Part shown: in pieces, positions 1 to 8,191 of the stretch | Position numbering within the stretch: the first letter of the stretch is position 1 | Layout of the letters: each line of letters starts with the position of its first letter | NCBI GenBank assembly: GCA_017883615.1 | Contig: JADGNF010000014.1 | Location: 62,001 to 126,000, forward strand | Direction: 5' to 3' | Length of the DNA: 64,000 nucleotides | DNA from: Candidatus Bathyarchaeota archaeon | GTDB lineage: Archaea; Thermoproteota; Bathyarchaeia; Bathyarchaeales; Bathycorpusculaceae | The notes under the pieces: model-generated | What the model saw: the letters and a program-made list of their open reading frames with translations, nothing else | Told to the model about the DNA's origin: nothing | Database searches by the model: none | Position numbers and translations under genes: made by a program

Positions 1-1
1 T

Positions 2-220
2 CCGACTCAGCCGGAGCAGTTGGCGAATGCGGCGAAGCTGCAGGATTTGGGCTGTTCAATATTGGCAAAAAACAAATCTCAGCTGGCGGATGCCGTTCGA
101 GCAATCGAAGCTAACCAAGAAAAGTTCAAAGCCAACGTGCAAAGACTGAACAAAGTTTCGAATAAGTTAAACGGGCTAAACCGCGCCGTCGAAATCGTTG
201 AAGAACTTACGCTTCGCTGA
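2..220 (+). CDS. C-terminal part of a helical hypothetical protein (truncated by window edge)
   Basis: The frame is open from the first complete codon, so the gene begins outside the window and only its last 72 residues are seen. A TTG at position 20 lies in frame but is probably internal. The visible part is rich in Gln, Lys, Asn, Leu and Glu, with heptad-like Leu/Val/Ile spacing, and looks like a continuous amphipathic helix or coiled coil. No catalytic motif is visible and I do not recognise the family. Its end overlaps, tail to tail, the last 14 bases of the AMMECR1 gene on the other strand. Confidence 0.5.
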   Translation, partial: PTQPEQLANAAKLQDLGCSILAKNKSQLADAVRAIEANQEKFKANVQRLNKVSNKLNGLNRAVEIVEELTLR

Positions 221-848
221 GGCTTTTGCGTTTTACTTCGCCGTTTGGGGTTTCCTCTTCAAAGACTATAGCACTGAACCGATAAATTTTGGTGCCTTTT
301 GTGAGCCAACTATCCGGTGGCAACCCTGCTTTTACGCAGCATTGGCAGAGAAATTCTTCTTCGCACCAACCCCACTCTACTGGCACTTGTGGCAGCAGTA
401 AACCTTTGTACCCGCCTTTCTCCACGATTAAGCCATGTTCGCCCACCTTAATTTGTTTAAGGTACTCCTGGGGTTTCTCGACATCCACAGGTTCAGGCGG
501 AGTTAGCACGCTAACCTCGAAAACCACCTGGTCCAACTCTGCTTTTTCGAGGGGTTCAAACCTGGGATCCTGCGTAGCCGCGTTTATGGCGTTGTCAATC
601 ACGGCGTTCACAAGCGGGGCGTTTGGGTACGGGTAACCGATGCATCCTCGCAAATCCTTTCGTTTTCCATGAACCGAGTTGATAGTGACGAAAACGCCGC
701 AGTTCTCAAAAAGCTTCTTTGGCGTTTCAGTTGGGGGGTCAAGCGTTTTTCCTGTTTCGAGAAAGGTCTTTGCTGTGTTTCGGGCAAGCTTAACTAAGAA
801 TTTTCCCTCTTCGTCGGATAGTTCAAACGGCAAATGGTTCATCTCCAC
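207..848 (-). CDS. AMMECR1 domain protein
   Basis: A 213-residue protein that matches the AMMECR1 family along its whole length. The diagnostic LRGCIG motif lies at about residues 67-72, followed by the conserved DPRFEPL segment and, near residues 153-160, LLLPQVPVEWGW. The length is normal for the single-domain archaeal form. The biochemical function of the family is unknown; in archaea it is often found fused to or beside MEMO-like proteins and radical SAM enzymes, but no such partner is visible here. It is a stand-alone gene, convergent with the partial gene at the window start and upstream of the proteasome gene on the same strand. The family assignment is secure, the function is not. Confidence 0.9.
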   Translation of the reverse strand: MEMNHLPFELSDEEGKFLVKLARNTAKTFLETGKTLDPPTETPKKLFENCGVFVTINSVHGKRKDLRGCIGYPYPNAPLVNAVIDNAINAATQDPRFEPLEKAELDQVVFEVSVLTPPEPVDVEKPQEYLKQIKVGEHGLIVEKGGYKGLLLPQVPVEWGWCEEEFLCQCCVKAGLPPDSWLTKGTKIYRFSAIVFEEETPNGEVKRKSLSEA

Positions 849-898
849 AGGCGCAGCTCAACGCCGCGCTTGCTATTAAGGTCAAAAGGAAAAGAAAA

Positions 899-1555
899 TT
901 AGAATTTTATGGTTTCTTCGGTTGTGCCTTCTTTGGTGATGAGCAAGAAGTCTATGCCGTCGCCGCTCATGGTGTCTCTGCTGATGGCTGATTTGATAGC
1001 GCGGGTTACTAGTCCTTTAGCTTCTGCAACAGTCATGTCTTTGTTGTAGCTTTCTTCGATGACTGCTATCGCGATTTCTGTTCCTGAGCCAACAACCGCG
1101 TATTCGTCAGGCAAAACTGAGCCCAAAACATCCAGAACCCACAGTGAAGGTCCATCGTCGTCAACTCCACCCACTATAGTTTGGGTGATGAGTGGTGCCA
1201 TTCGGCGGTTGAAGAGAATGTTGCTCATAAGTTTGGCTGCTGCGCGGACGCTGATTTTTCTGCCAACATCCATGCTGAACAGGTTCGCGTTCGCCGCGAC
1301 ATCGCGGGCAAGGACTTGCATGTCGCTTACCAATCCAGCGCATGCTGCGCCGATTTGCTCGGTTATTGGGAACACTTTCTTGCCCCCTTTGCTGGCTATG
1401 AAGAAGCCATAGGAGACACGTTTTTCAGCGGCTAAGATTACGCCGTCTTTGCATACTACGCCAACTGTGGTGGCGCCGGGGATCCAGCTTATTCCGCCTT
1501 GTTGGGCTTGCGATTGTGATTGTGAGGGCTGACTTTGAAGTCCATATCCTTCCAT
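899..1555 (-). CDS. psmB: 20S proteasome beta-type subunit, probably non-catalytic
   Basis: An N-terminal nucleophile hydrolase fold subunit of the archaeal 20S core. Typical beta features are GGVDDDGPSLWVLD and SGDGIDFLLITKEG. The start at 1555 is chosen over 1636 because an AGGTG ribosome site lies 7 bases upstream and the longer form adds an unlikely basic tail. The protein is 218 residues. The expected mature N-terminus reads G-A-T-T-V-G, so the residue aligned with catalytic Thr1 is Ala28, while the Lys33 equivalent (Lys60) and acidic residue 17 (Glu44) are kept. Sulfolobus-type archaea carry a beta1 subunit that resembles this protein and likewise has Ala there, as far as I recall. I infer a structural subunit that needs an active beta partner encoded elsewhere. 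Confidence 0.88.
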   Translation of the reverse strand: MEGYGLQSQPSQSQSQAQQGGISWIPGATTVGVVCKDGVILAAEKRVSYGFFIASKGGKKVFPITEQIGAACAGLVSDMQVLARDVAANANLFSMDVGRKISVRAAAKLMSNILFNRRMAPLITQTIVGGVDDDGPSLWVLDVLGSVLPDEYAVVGSGTEIAIAVIEESYNKDMTVAEAKGLVTRAIKSAISRDTMSGDGIDFLLITKEGTTEETIKF

Positions 1556-1761
1556 AATTTTGCACCTTATCCTATTGGATAACACAAGACGAATTATTAA
1601 GTTTAATCTAGTTGATATTTTTCTATTAGAAGTCACCCTAAAGAGACGTGACTATACTTGCCGTTTGCATGTACTCGCACTTAAAGATAACTCGAATTGA
1701 AGCCCAAAAATACGCAAAGCTTTAGAGCACAACTGGCTAACTCGTCTAAATAGGTGCAAGC

Positions 1762-2364
1762 ATGGAAATTTACGTGAAAAATATCGATGGCGTCTGGTTC
1801 GGAATCGCAAGCGAGGAACATCGAGTTTTAGCCACAACCTTTGGCAGTGACGAAAACGACGTCATACAAAGCCTCAAAGAAACCCTACACCTAACCGGTC
1901 CCATGAAGACCTCGGTACCTTCGGCTTTGGAGGAAAAGGCCTTTTCTGCCATGAAACGCATCCGGGAAGGCAAAGGAACTCCAGACAATGTTTCTTTATG
2001 CATGGATCGCTTGCCCACTTACACTCAGTGCGTGCTCCGGACGGTTTCACAGATCCCAGTCGGCTACGTATCTTCCTACGGCGGCGTCGCAGAAGCTACT
2101 GGTGGAGGCGCAAGAGCAGTCGGCAATGCCATGGCAAAAAACCCGTTCGCACCAATAGTTCCCTGCCACAGGGTCGTCACCTCGAGTTTAGGGCTTGGAG
2201 GTTATACAGGAGGGTTACGCGTCAAGTACGATTTGCTCAAACGGGAAAAACGCGGTTACACCGAGGCAAAAAACATCCAAGTCGAAAGCGGAACGCTGAA
2301 GGTTTTTCCCGTGGAGTTCGTGCTGGGAAAGCTCGAGAAGTTGCTTGCCAAACGCCCTCTGTAG
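1762..2364 (+). CDS. ogt: Methylated-DNA-protein cysteine methyltransferase
   Basis: A suicide enzyme that repairs O6-alkylguanine by moving the alkyl group to its own cysteine. The active-site PCHRVV motif is present (about residues 133-138), preceded by the helix-turn-helix region (VGYVSSYGGVAEATGGGARAVGNAMAKNP is the region, residues about 96-124) and followed by a GGYTGG-like wing. At 200 residues it is slightly longer than minimal forms, because of an N-terminal domain and a short C-terminal tail. The ATG start is preceded by AGGTG at a spacing of 5. It is monocistronic and divergent from the proteasome gene. Confidence 0.93.
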   Translation: MEIYVKNIDGVWFGIASEEHRVLATTFGSDENDVIQSLKETLHLTGPMKTSVPSALEEKAFSAMKRIREGKGTPDNVSLCMDRLPTYTQCVLRTVSQIPVGYVSSYGGVAEATGGGARAVGNAMAKNPFAPIVPCHRVVTSSLGLGGYTGGLRVKYDLLKREKRGYTEAKNIQVESGTLKVFPVEFVLGKLEKLLAKRPL

Positions 2365-2590
2365 CTTTTCAGCGTTTGGACTTTAGAGCAATTTTTCGTT
2401 TCACGAAAAAACCTGTCAGAAGAGCTGGGGCAGATAAAGGAGAACGATCCATGTTGTGAACTCTGGTACAGACGGCGAAGGAGTTTGAGATGGAATAAGG
2501 GACTCCGAAAAGTGAACGAGTTTTTGTGATTAAGGTTTATTGAGGGCTTGCCAAGGAGCTTACTGCAAGCTTCTTATCTTGCCTGCAACA

Positions 2591-3064
2591 ATGAAACCTG
2601 ACGAGGAAGCGGGAACCTTCAGCGAAACCATGGAATTCCCAGAAGCATTAACCGCAATAGGCAACCTCTTGCTTCTAGTTTGGGTTATTCTGGACGGCTA
2701 CGGCATAGGGCTAATCAACGTTGGATACGGTGTGCTTTTCCTCATTATAGCACTCATTGTCGTTTACGTCGTCCTCAAATTCGTCGGTTGCCTCCGACCC
2801 TGCTATCACTGCAAAAGGTGCACCCGAGGCTTCGGAAGAATGGCCGCCTTGTATTTTGGCAAACGCAGCCTCAAAGACCCCAAAGAAACCTACGGCGTCC
2901 CCGCAGCAATCTTCTTCTATACATTCATCGGACCATTCCCGGCTGCGATTCTCCTTGCAAACACTCTTTCAGCATTTTCTGTCGCAAAAATCGCGGTTCT
3001 GGTTCCAATTTTGGTTTTGTCCGTTTACAGCGGGTTAACTTGGCTTCCAGCACAAAAGAAGTAG
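2591..3064 (+). CDS. Small membrane protein with a cytoplasmic Cys cluster
   Basis: A protein of 157 residues when read from the ATG at 2591; the longer frame from a TTG at 2540 has no ribosome site. It has two hydrophobic segments in the first half, then a loop with C-x3-C-x2-C-x2-C followed by basic residues, then two more hydrophobic segments ending in a short basic tail. Four membrane helices with the Cys loop between helices 2 and 3 is the simplest topology. The Cys spacing could bind zinc or a metal cluster, but no family is recognised. It is convergent with nucS, and the 17-base gap between them holds a T-rich stretch that could end both transcripts. A real gene is likely given its length and hydrophobic pattern. 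Confidence 0.65.
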   Translation: MKPDEEAGTFSETMEFPEALTAIGNLLLLVWVILDGYGIGLINVGYGVLFLIIALIVVYVVLKFVGCLRPCYHCKRCTRGFGRMAALYFGKRSLKDPKETYGVPAAIFFYTFIGPFPAAILLANTLSAFSVAKIAVLVPILVLSVYSGLTWLPAQKK

Positions 3065-3081
3065 AAAAACAGTTGTTCTTT

Positions 3082-3873
3082 TTATTCGAAGAATGTTTCC
3101 AGCTTGGTAGTCGCAGTCTTTCTGAGCACTTCAGCGCAGATTTTAGGGTCCAATGCTTTAAACTCCAACCCAAGTGTAACTAAAACTCTCTGCACATCCT
3201 TCCCCAAGCTAGGCGCGGCAAGCACGGCGCGCACCTCCCGATTCACCTTCGCCTTGATAGGCTCAATATACTTTGCCAACTGTAGCGCTGCCTCTTTAGA
3301 AGCAGTCTTGCGTTTTACTTCGACAATGACGAGTTTGCCGTTTTTGTCTTCGCCATAAATGTCCACAAAGCCGGGTTCAACGTGTTTTTCCCAGCTGATG
3401 GGTTTGAAGCCTTCCTCAAGCAAGTCGGGTTTGAGCAGGATGGCTCGGTGCATGTCATCTTCGGTTGCGTGGAGCAGAAATTCTCCTGAGTCAGTGAGAT
3501 TGAGGGTTGAAACCATAAAGATTGAGGAGAAGGTTACGCGGACGTTTTCGCGTGGCTTCTGTCGTATCCCGTGGATCTCGAGGTCGGTTGGTTTGGTTTG
3601 TATGTGGAAGACGCTTCCGGCGGGTTGCCAGTTGACAGGTTCGTATCCGGTTGGTCGATGCACGAGCAGGGAGCCGTCTTCTTTGATGATGAGGAGGCGT
3701 TCTCCAGGTTCAAGCGTGGAGTTTGCGCGTCCAGAATAGTGTACGTGACAGTTGCCTGCGACGAGTAGCGTTCGCCGCTGCGATAGCGCCTTCTCGATTG
3801 CGGCTGCTGCCTTAGGGAGAGTGGGATTGACCTGTACGGTTGCTTTGGCTGGCTGTTGCAAGTTTTCGACCAA
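3082..3873 (-). CDS. nucS: Mismatch-specific endonuclease NucS/EndoMS
   Basis: A 263-residue RecB-like nuclease that in archaea and actinobacteria cuts both strands at mismatched bases, replacing MutS/MutL. The N-terminal beta domain is followed by the catalytic core: GFVDIYGED supplies the active-site Asp (about residue 171), and VIVEVKRK supplies the E-x-K pair (about 183-187). The Gln of the following ALQLAKY helix completes the site. The last residues (TTKLETFF) form a PIP-box-like tail for PCNA, with Thr in place of the usual Gln. The length fits the family. Its 5' end overlaps the longest possible frame of the divergent methyltransferase. Confidence 0.92.
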   Translation of the reverse strand: MVENLQQPAKATVQVNPTLPKAAAAIEKALSQRRTLLVAGNCHVHYSGRANSTLEPGERLLIIKEDGSLLVHRPTGYEPVNWQPAGSVFHIQTKPTDLEIHGIRQKPRENVRVTFSSIFMVSTLNLTDSGEFLLHATEDDMHRAILLKPDLLEEGFKPISWEKHVEPGFVDIYGEDKNGKLVIVEVKRKTASKEAALQLAKYIEPIKAKVNREVRAVLAAPSLGKDVQRVLVTLGLEFKALDPKICAEVLRKTATTKLETFFE

Positions 3874-3948
3874 ACTGTTTTAGAAGCAGCCGCTCTACAT
3901 AAAAGTCTTGAGGCTTTGGCAGTGGCTTGGCGAAATAAGCGTTCGGTG

Positions 3949-4476
3949 ATGCGGCGCTACAATTTGACGACTCTAATGTACGATTCAAGGTACTGCGAGG
4001 AACAGGAAGCCAAGTACGAGGCGGGGTTGGAGGGGTTAAGTTTAGGTTCAGGCAGCGTCGTTTTGGATGTGGGATGCGGGTCAGGCATGTTCTTTAATCA
4101 AGTCGCATGCAAAGCCGAGTCTGTAATCGGTGTGGACATTTCCCGTGGGCTGTTGCACCTGGCGAAGGAACGCGCCAAGACCTGCCACAACATTTTCCTG
4201 ATTCAGGCAGACGCGGACCATCTCCCTCTTAGGGGGAACCTTTTCAGCCACGTTTTCGCCTTCACCGTGCTCCAAAATATGCCGAAACCCGTACAGACCT
4301 TGCAAGAGCTCAAACTTGTTTCCAAAAAAGACGCTTGCTTTGTGGTTACCGGGTTAAAGGCGGCTGTTTCCTTGGAGGCTTTCGGCGAAATTTTGGAAGA
4401 TGCCGGTTTAAGGACGTTTTCTCTTCGGGATGAGGAGGCGCTTCGATGTTACGTTGTCAGGGCCGTTAACAAGTAA
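3949..4476 (+). CDS. Class I SAM-dependent methyltransferase
   Basis: A Rossmann-type methyltransferase with the SAM-binding VLDVGCGSG motif near residue 40, the acidic end of strand 2 (GVDIS), and a motif-II-like QADADHLPL. The substrate is unknown. I favour the ATG at 3949 (175 residues) because the following RYNLTTLMYDSRY segment resembles the normal N-terminus of archaeal relatives. The frame is also open back to 3856, but that would overlap the divergent nucS start by 18 bases. The C-terminal third is shorter than in full-length family members. Divergent pairing with nucS is the only context. Confidence 0.8.
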   Translation: MRRYNLTTLMYDSRYCEEQEAKYEAGLEGLSLGSGSVVLDVGCGSGMFFNQVACKAESVIGVDISRGLLHLAKERAKTCHNIFLIQADADHLPLRGNLFSHVFAFTVLQNMPKPVQTLQELKLVSKKDACFVVTGLKAAVSLEAFGEILEDAGLRTFSLRDEEALRCYVVRAVNK

Positions 4477-4536
4477 GAATGACTTCACGTAAACCTTTTT
4501 GTCGTCGAAACGTGTGAATAGGCGCATTCTTCAAAC

Positions 4537-4556
4537 AATATTTATATCAAAAGGAA
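4537..4556 (+). promoter_or_regulatory. Probable promoter of the polyferredoxin-hdrA operon
   Basis: An AT-rich TATA-like box (ATATTTATAT) followed by AAAAGG lies about 90 bases upstream of the ATG at 4635. It is the best archaeal promoter candidate in the 158-base gap and implies a leader of roughly 65 bases. Inferred from base composition and spacing only. Confidence 0.45.
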
Positions 4557-4634
4557 TGCACTCCAACATCCAATAGGCAATTGCTAGCGTAGAACAGATG
4601 TTTCGCGCATCAACATCATGGTGGAAAAAGACAC

Positions 4635-5570
4635 ATGCCGTTTAAAACCCAAAAACACGATACGGCACAAACCCTAACTTTAGAGTGGATCTTGCAAGTT
4701 AAGAACTACAAATTAGCTTTAGACAAAGACCAATGTGTCGGCTGCCAAATATGCAGCCTAGCATGCCCCAAAGGCGCAATAACTCTGATTAAACAGCCTA
4801 AAGTGACGGGGGAAGCGACGAAGAAGGCTAAAGTGGACATTGACCTTGCGAAATGCAATTTCTGCGGCGTCTGCGACCTAACCTGCCCCTACGGAGCTAT
4901 AAAACTCACGTTCAATGGCGATCATAGTCTCAACGTCGTTGCCAAAGAAACTTTTCCAGAACTCATTCGCGACATCAAAATCGACACCCGCAACTGCCCC
5001 AAAGAATGCGTTGCCTGCAAAGAAGCTTGTCCGCTTGGTCAACTTAAAATTACCAAAGTAACATTCGATGGCAAACCTGTGGCAAATTTCGAAGCGCTGT
5101 CTCCTAGCGAAAGAAAACACGTCGTCGTAAACATAGATATTCCCAAAGATAAGTGCCCGACCTGTCGCGCTTGCGAATACAAGTGCCCGCCAGGAGTCAT
5201 AAAGATGCGCAAAGCTTTCGAGGGCAAAATCGCCGTTAACCAAGCCAAATGTCCCCCTGGCTGCCGCGACTGTGTGGATGTCTGCCCCATGACTGGAACT
5301 TTAACAGTAGGAAATGGGAAAGTTGAGGTTAACGAAGCCACCTGCACCTACTGTGGCGCCTGCAAAGTCGTTTGCCCAGTTCCCGAAGCACTAACACTGA
5401 AGAGAACCAAGGTTTTGCATACTCCAATTCACTCAGGGACCTGGAACAAAACCCTGGAACGCATCACATCGCCCGCAGATGTTGCAAAAGAACTCAAAGC
5501 TGCCAGCGGCTTAAACGCCAAAAAGGCCGTAGCTAAACGTTTTAGCAAACAAGAGGAGTTTATCAGATGA
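4635..5570 (+). CDS. Polyferredoxin with six 4Fe-4S cluster motifs
   Basis: A 311-residue iron-sulfur electron carrier. Six ferredoxin-type Cys groups are visible in order: CVGCQICSLACP, CNFCGVCDLTCP, CPKECVACKEACP, CPTCRACEYKCP, CPPGCRDCVDVCP and CTYCGACKVVCP. Groups 3 and 5 have one extra residue between the first and second Cys. The C-terminal 60 residues have no Cys and are basic. It overlaps the next gene (hdrA) by the four bases ATGA, so the two are translationally coupled and probably form one complex. It resembles MvhB and Hdr-associated polyferredoxins. I infer that it wires HdrA to an external electron donor or acceptor; the partner is not in this window. Confidence 0.85.
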   Translation: MPFKTQKHDTAQTLTLEWILQVKNYKLALDKDQCVGCQICSLACPKGAITLIKQPKVTGEATKKAKVDIDLAKCNFCGVCDLTCPYGAIKLTFNGDHSLNVVAKETFPELIRDIKIDTRNCPKECVACKEACPLGQLKITKVTFDGKPVANFEALSPSERKHVVVNIDIPKDKCPTCRACEYKCPPGVIKMRKAFEGKIAVNQAKCPPGCRDCVDVCPMTGTLTVGNGKVEVNEATCTYCGACKVVCPVPEALTLKRTKVLHTPIHSGTWNKTLERITSPADVAKELKAASGLNAKKAVAKRFSKQEEFIR

Positions 5571-8017
5571 GTCAACCAGAAGCCCCAAAACAGCCACTTC
5601 AACAGCCTGAACCACTTCGAGTAGGTGTCTTTGTTTGCCACTGCGGCTTAAACATTGCAGGAACAGTGGATGTCAAGGCAGTTGCCGAATACGCAAAAAC
5701 GATACCCGACGTCGTCTTTGTCAAAGAAAACCGCTACACCTGCGCAGACCCCGGGCAAGAAGAAATCCGCAAAGCTATCCGCGAACAAAAACTTAACCGC
5801 GTCGTCATAGCTGCCTGCTCACCCAGAATGCACGAACCCACCTTCAGACGCACCGTCTCCGAGGCTGGACTAAATCCGTTCCTCTATGAAATGGCTAACA
5901 TCCGAGAATTCGCTTCATGGTGCCACCAAAATGACCCTCAAGCCGCCACAGAACGCGCCAAAGACTCAGTTCGCATGGCAGTCGCCAAAGCGCGCCTCAT
6001 GATGCCGCTACAAACGCTCGAAGTCCCTGTAACCAACAAGGCGCTCATCATCGGAGGAGGCATCGCGGGCATGAACGCTGCGTTGGATCTTGCGGAGATG
6101 GGCTTCAAAGTTTACATGCTGGAAAACTCGCAAAGCATCGGCGGGCACATGGCAGCGTTGGATAAAACCTTCCCCACCTTGGACTGCAGTATCTGCATCG
6201 AAGGGCCAAAAATGGTGGACTGTGCAAGACACCCGAACATCACGATCTTTGCTTACTCCGACCTCGTCAAAGTGGATGGTTACATCGGCAACTTCAAGGT
6301 GAAAATCCGCAAGAACCCAAGATATGTTATCGCTGAACGCTGCACGGGTTGCGGTGAATGCAAAGACGTCTGCCCTATAGAGTACCCCAACGAGTGGGAC
6401 ATGAACTTGGGCACCCGCAAAGCGATTTCCGTACCATTTGACCAAACCGTGCCCCTAATTTACGCCATCAACAGAGATTACTGCATCGAATGCTTCAAAT
6501 GCACTGACAAATGCAAAGATCGGCAAGCCATAGATTTTGAACAGAAGCCTGAAGAAGTCGAAATCGATGTGGGCGCTATAATCGTAAGCACTGGCTTTGA
6601 CGTTTACTTGCCATATGACATGCCCCTGCTTGGTTACGGGAAATACCCCAACGTAATAACGAGCATGGAATTCGAACGACTTATCCTCGCAGCGGGTCCT
6701 ACAGGCGGCAAAGTCATCCGCCAAAGCGACGGCAAAAAGCCCCACTCCATCGCATTCATTCAATGTGTAGGCAGCCGAGACAAAAACAAGTACCCGTATT
6801 GCAGCAACTTTTGCTGCATGTACACGCTAAAGCACGTCGTACAAATTAAGGAAAAATACAAAGAAGACGTCGAAGTTTATGTTTTCTACATGGATATACG
6901 TAGCCCAGGCAAAGGCTACGAAGAATTCTACGACCGCGCACGCGAACGAGGCGCCAACTTCATCCGGGGACGCGTCAGCCGTATCGACGAAGATCCAATT
7001 ACACACAACCTCATCTTACACAGTGAAGACAGTAACCTTGGGCAACCGATAGAAATCGAAGTCGAAATGGTTGTGCTAGCAACCGCCGCCATTCCCAAGA
7101 AGGGTACCGCAGACATAGCTCGCATTCTCAACCTATCACGGGATGCTAATGGTTTCTTCATGGAAGCGCACCCAAAACTCAAACCAATGGACGCACCGAC
7201 AGACGGCGTCTTCTTCGCAGGCGCGTGCGTAAGCCTGAAAGACATCCCCTTCAGCGTCTCCCAAGGCAGCGGTGCAGCAGCACGTGCAGCCACAGTCATA
7301 AGCAAACCAAAATGGAAAATTGAACCCATCATCTCAATAGTCGACGAAACCAAATGCAAAAGCTGCGGCGTATGCGTTGACAAATGCCCCTACGGCGCTA
7401 TCAGATGGGAAAAAGGCAAACCCGCCAACATCATCACCGCTAGCTGCCACGGATGCGGAACATGCGTCGCTGAATGCCCACAGCACGCAATCACCCAAAT
7501 GCACTTCACTGACGCCCAAATCATGGCGCAAATCCGCTCAGCCCTCCAAGACAAACCAGAAGAAAAAATCCTCGCCATACTTTGCAACTGGTGCAGCTAC
7601 GCAGGCGCAGACCTTGCCGGCATCAGCAGATTCGATTACCCCGCCAGCGTCCGAGCCATACGCGTCATGTGCAGCGGCAGAGTAGACAAAGAATTCATCT
7701 TGGAAGCATTGCGGTTAGGCGCGGGCATGGTTCTCTTGGGAGCTTGCCACTTGCCCTATGACTGTCACTACATCAGCGGCAACTACAAGATGAAAGCAAG
7801 GACAGACGCGCTGAAGACGATGCTGATAAAGCTGGGTATGAGCCCGGAGCGGTTCCGAGTCGAATATGTCTCCGCCGCCGAAGGTATCCGCTACGCCGAA
7901 GTCATCAAAGAAATCGACGCCGAACGCAAAGCAATAGGCAAAGAAAAGATAGAGGCAGAAACCGCCAAGCTAAAGCCAGTCCTTGAGAACATGCTTAAAC
8001 GCTGGAAAAAGCCATAG
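5567..8017 (+). CDS. hdrA: Heterodisulfide reductase subunit A fused to an MvhD-like domain
   Basis: An 816-residue flavin-based electron-bifurcation hub. The N-terminal domain carries FVCHCG and TCADPGQ. A Rossmann FAD site follows (ALIIGGGIAGMNAALDLAEMG, about residues 156-175), then the HdrA segment LDCSICI. Ferredoxin motifs are CTGCGECKDVCP, CIECFKCTDKC, CKSCGVCVDKCP and CHGCGTCVAECP. The last 150 residues resemble MvhD, with ILCNWCSYAGAD, MCSGRVD and GACHLPYDCHY. All relevant positions are Cys, with no in-frame TGA suggesting selenocysteine. HdrB and HdrC are absent from the neighbourhood, so the disulfide-reducing half must be elsewhere or replaced. Family and fusion are clear; the redox partners are inferred. 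Confidence 0.93.
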   Translation: MSQPEAPKQPLQQPEPLRVGVFVCHCGLNIAGTVDVKAVAEYAKTIPDVVFVKENRYTCADPGQEEIRKAIREQKLNRVVIAACSPRMHEPTFRRTVSEAGLNPFLYEMANIREFASWCHQNDPQAATERAKDSVRMAVAKARLMMPLQTLEVPVTNKALIIGGGIAGMNAALDLAEMGFKVYMLENSQSIGGHMAALDKTFPTLDCSICIEGPKMVDCARHPNITIFAYSDLVKVDGYIGNFKVKIRKNPRYVIAERCTGCGECKDVCPIEYPNEWDMNLGTRKAISVPFDQTVPLIYAINRDYCIECFKCTDKCKDRQAIDFEQKPEEVEIDVGAIIVSTGFDVYLPYDMPLLGYGKYPNVITSMEFERLILAAGPTGGKVIRQSDGKKPHSIAFIQCVGSRDKNKYPYCSNFCCMYTLKHVVQIKEKYKEDVEVYVFYMDIRSPGKGYEEFYDRARERGANFIRGRVSRIDEDPITHNLILHSEDSNLGQPIEIEVEMVVLATAAIPKKGTADIARILNLSRDANGFFMEAHPKLKPMDAPTDGVFFAGACVSLKDIPFSVSQGSGAAARAATVISKPKWKIEPIISIVDETKCKSCGVCVDKCPYGAIRWEKGKPANIITASCHGCGTCVAECPQHAITQMHFTDAQIMAQIRSALQDKPEEKILAILCNWCSYAGADLAGISRFDYPASVRAIRVMCSGRVDKEFILEALRLGAGMVLLGACHLPYDCHYISGNYKMKARTDALKTMLIKLGMSPERFRVEYVSAAEGIRYAEVIKEIDAERKAIGKEKIEAETAKLKPVLENMLKRWKKP

Positions 8018-8191
8018 ATGACATCAGCAGCCACAGTAGGCGCTACTTCCTTTTTCAATTTTCTGCCTAAAGTAGAACATGAACTTTTCATTAGAAAACA
8101 AACGTAGAATTCCTGCACTTAATCTAGGATTTGAATGCTTAAGACCTTTCCAAAACAGCAAAAAAAGAAAAGTTGAACTTAGCAGTTTTAG

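Noticed and set aside
5567-8017. Selenocysteine or frameshift in HdrA
   Set aside because: All cluster and MvhD cysteines are ordinary Cys codons and the frame runs unbroken for 816 codons.
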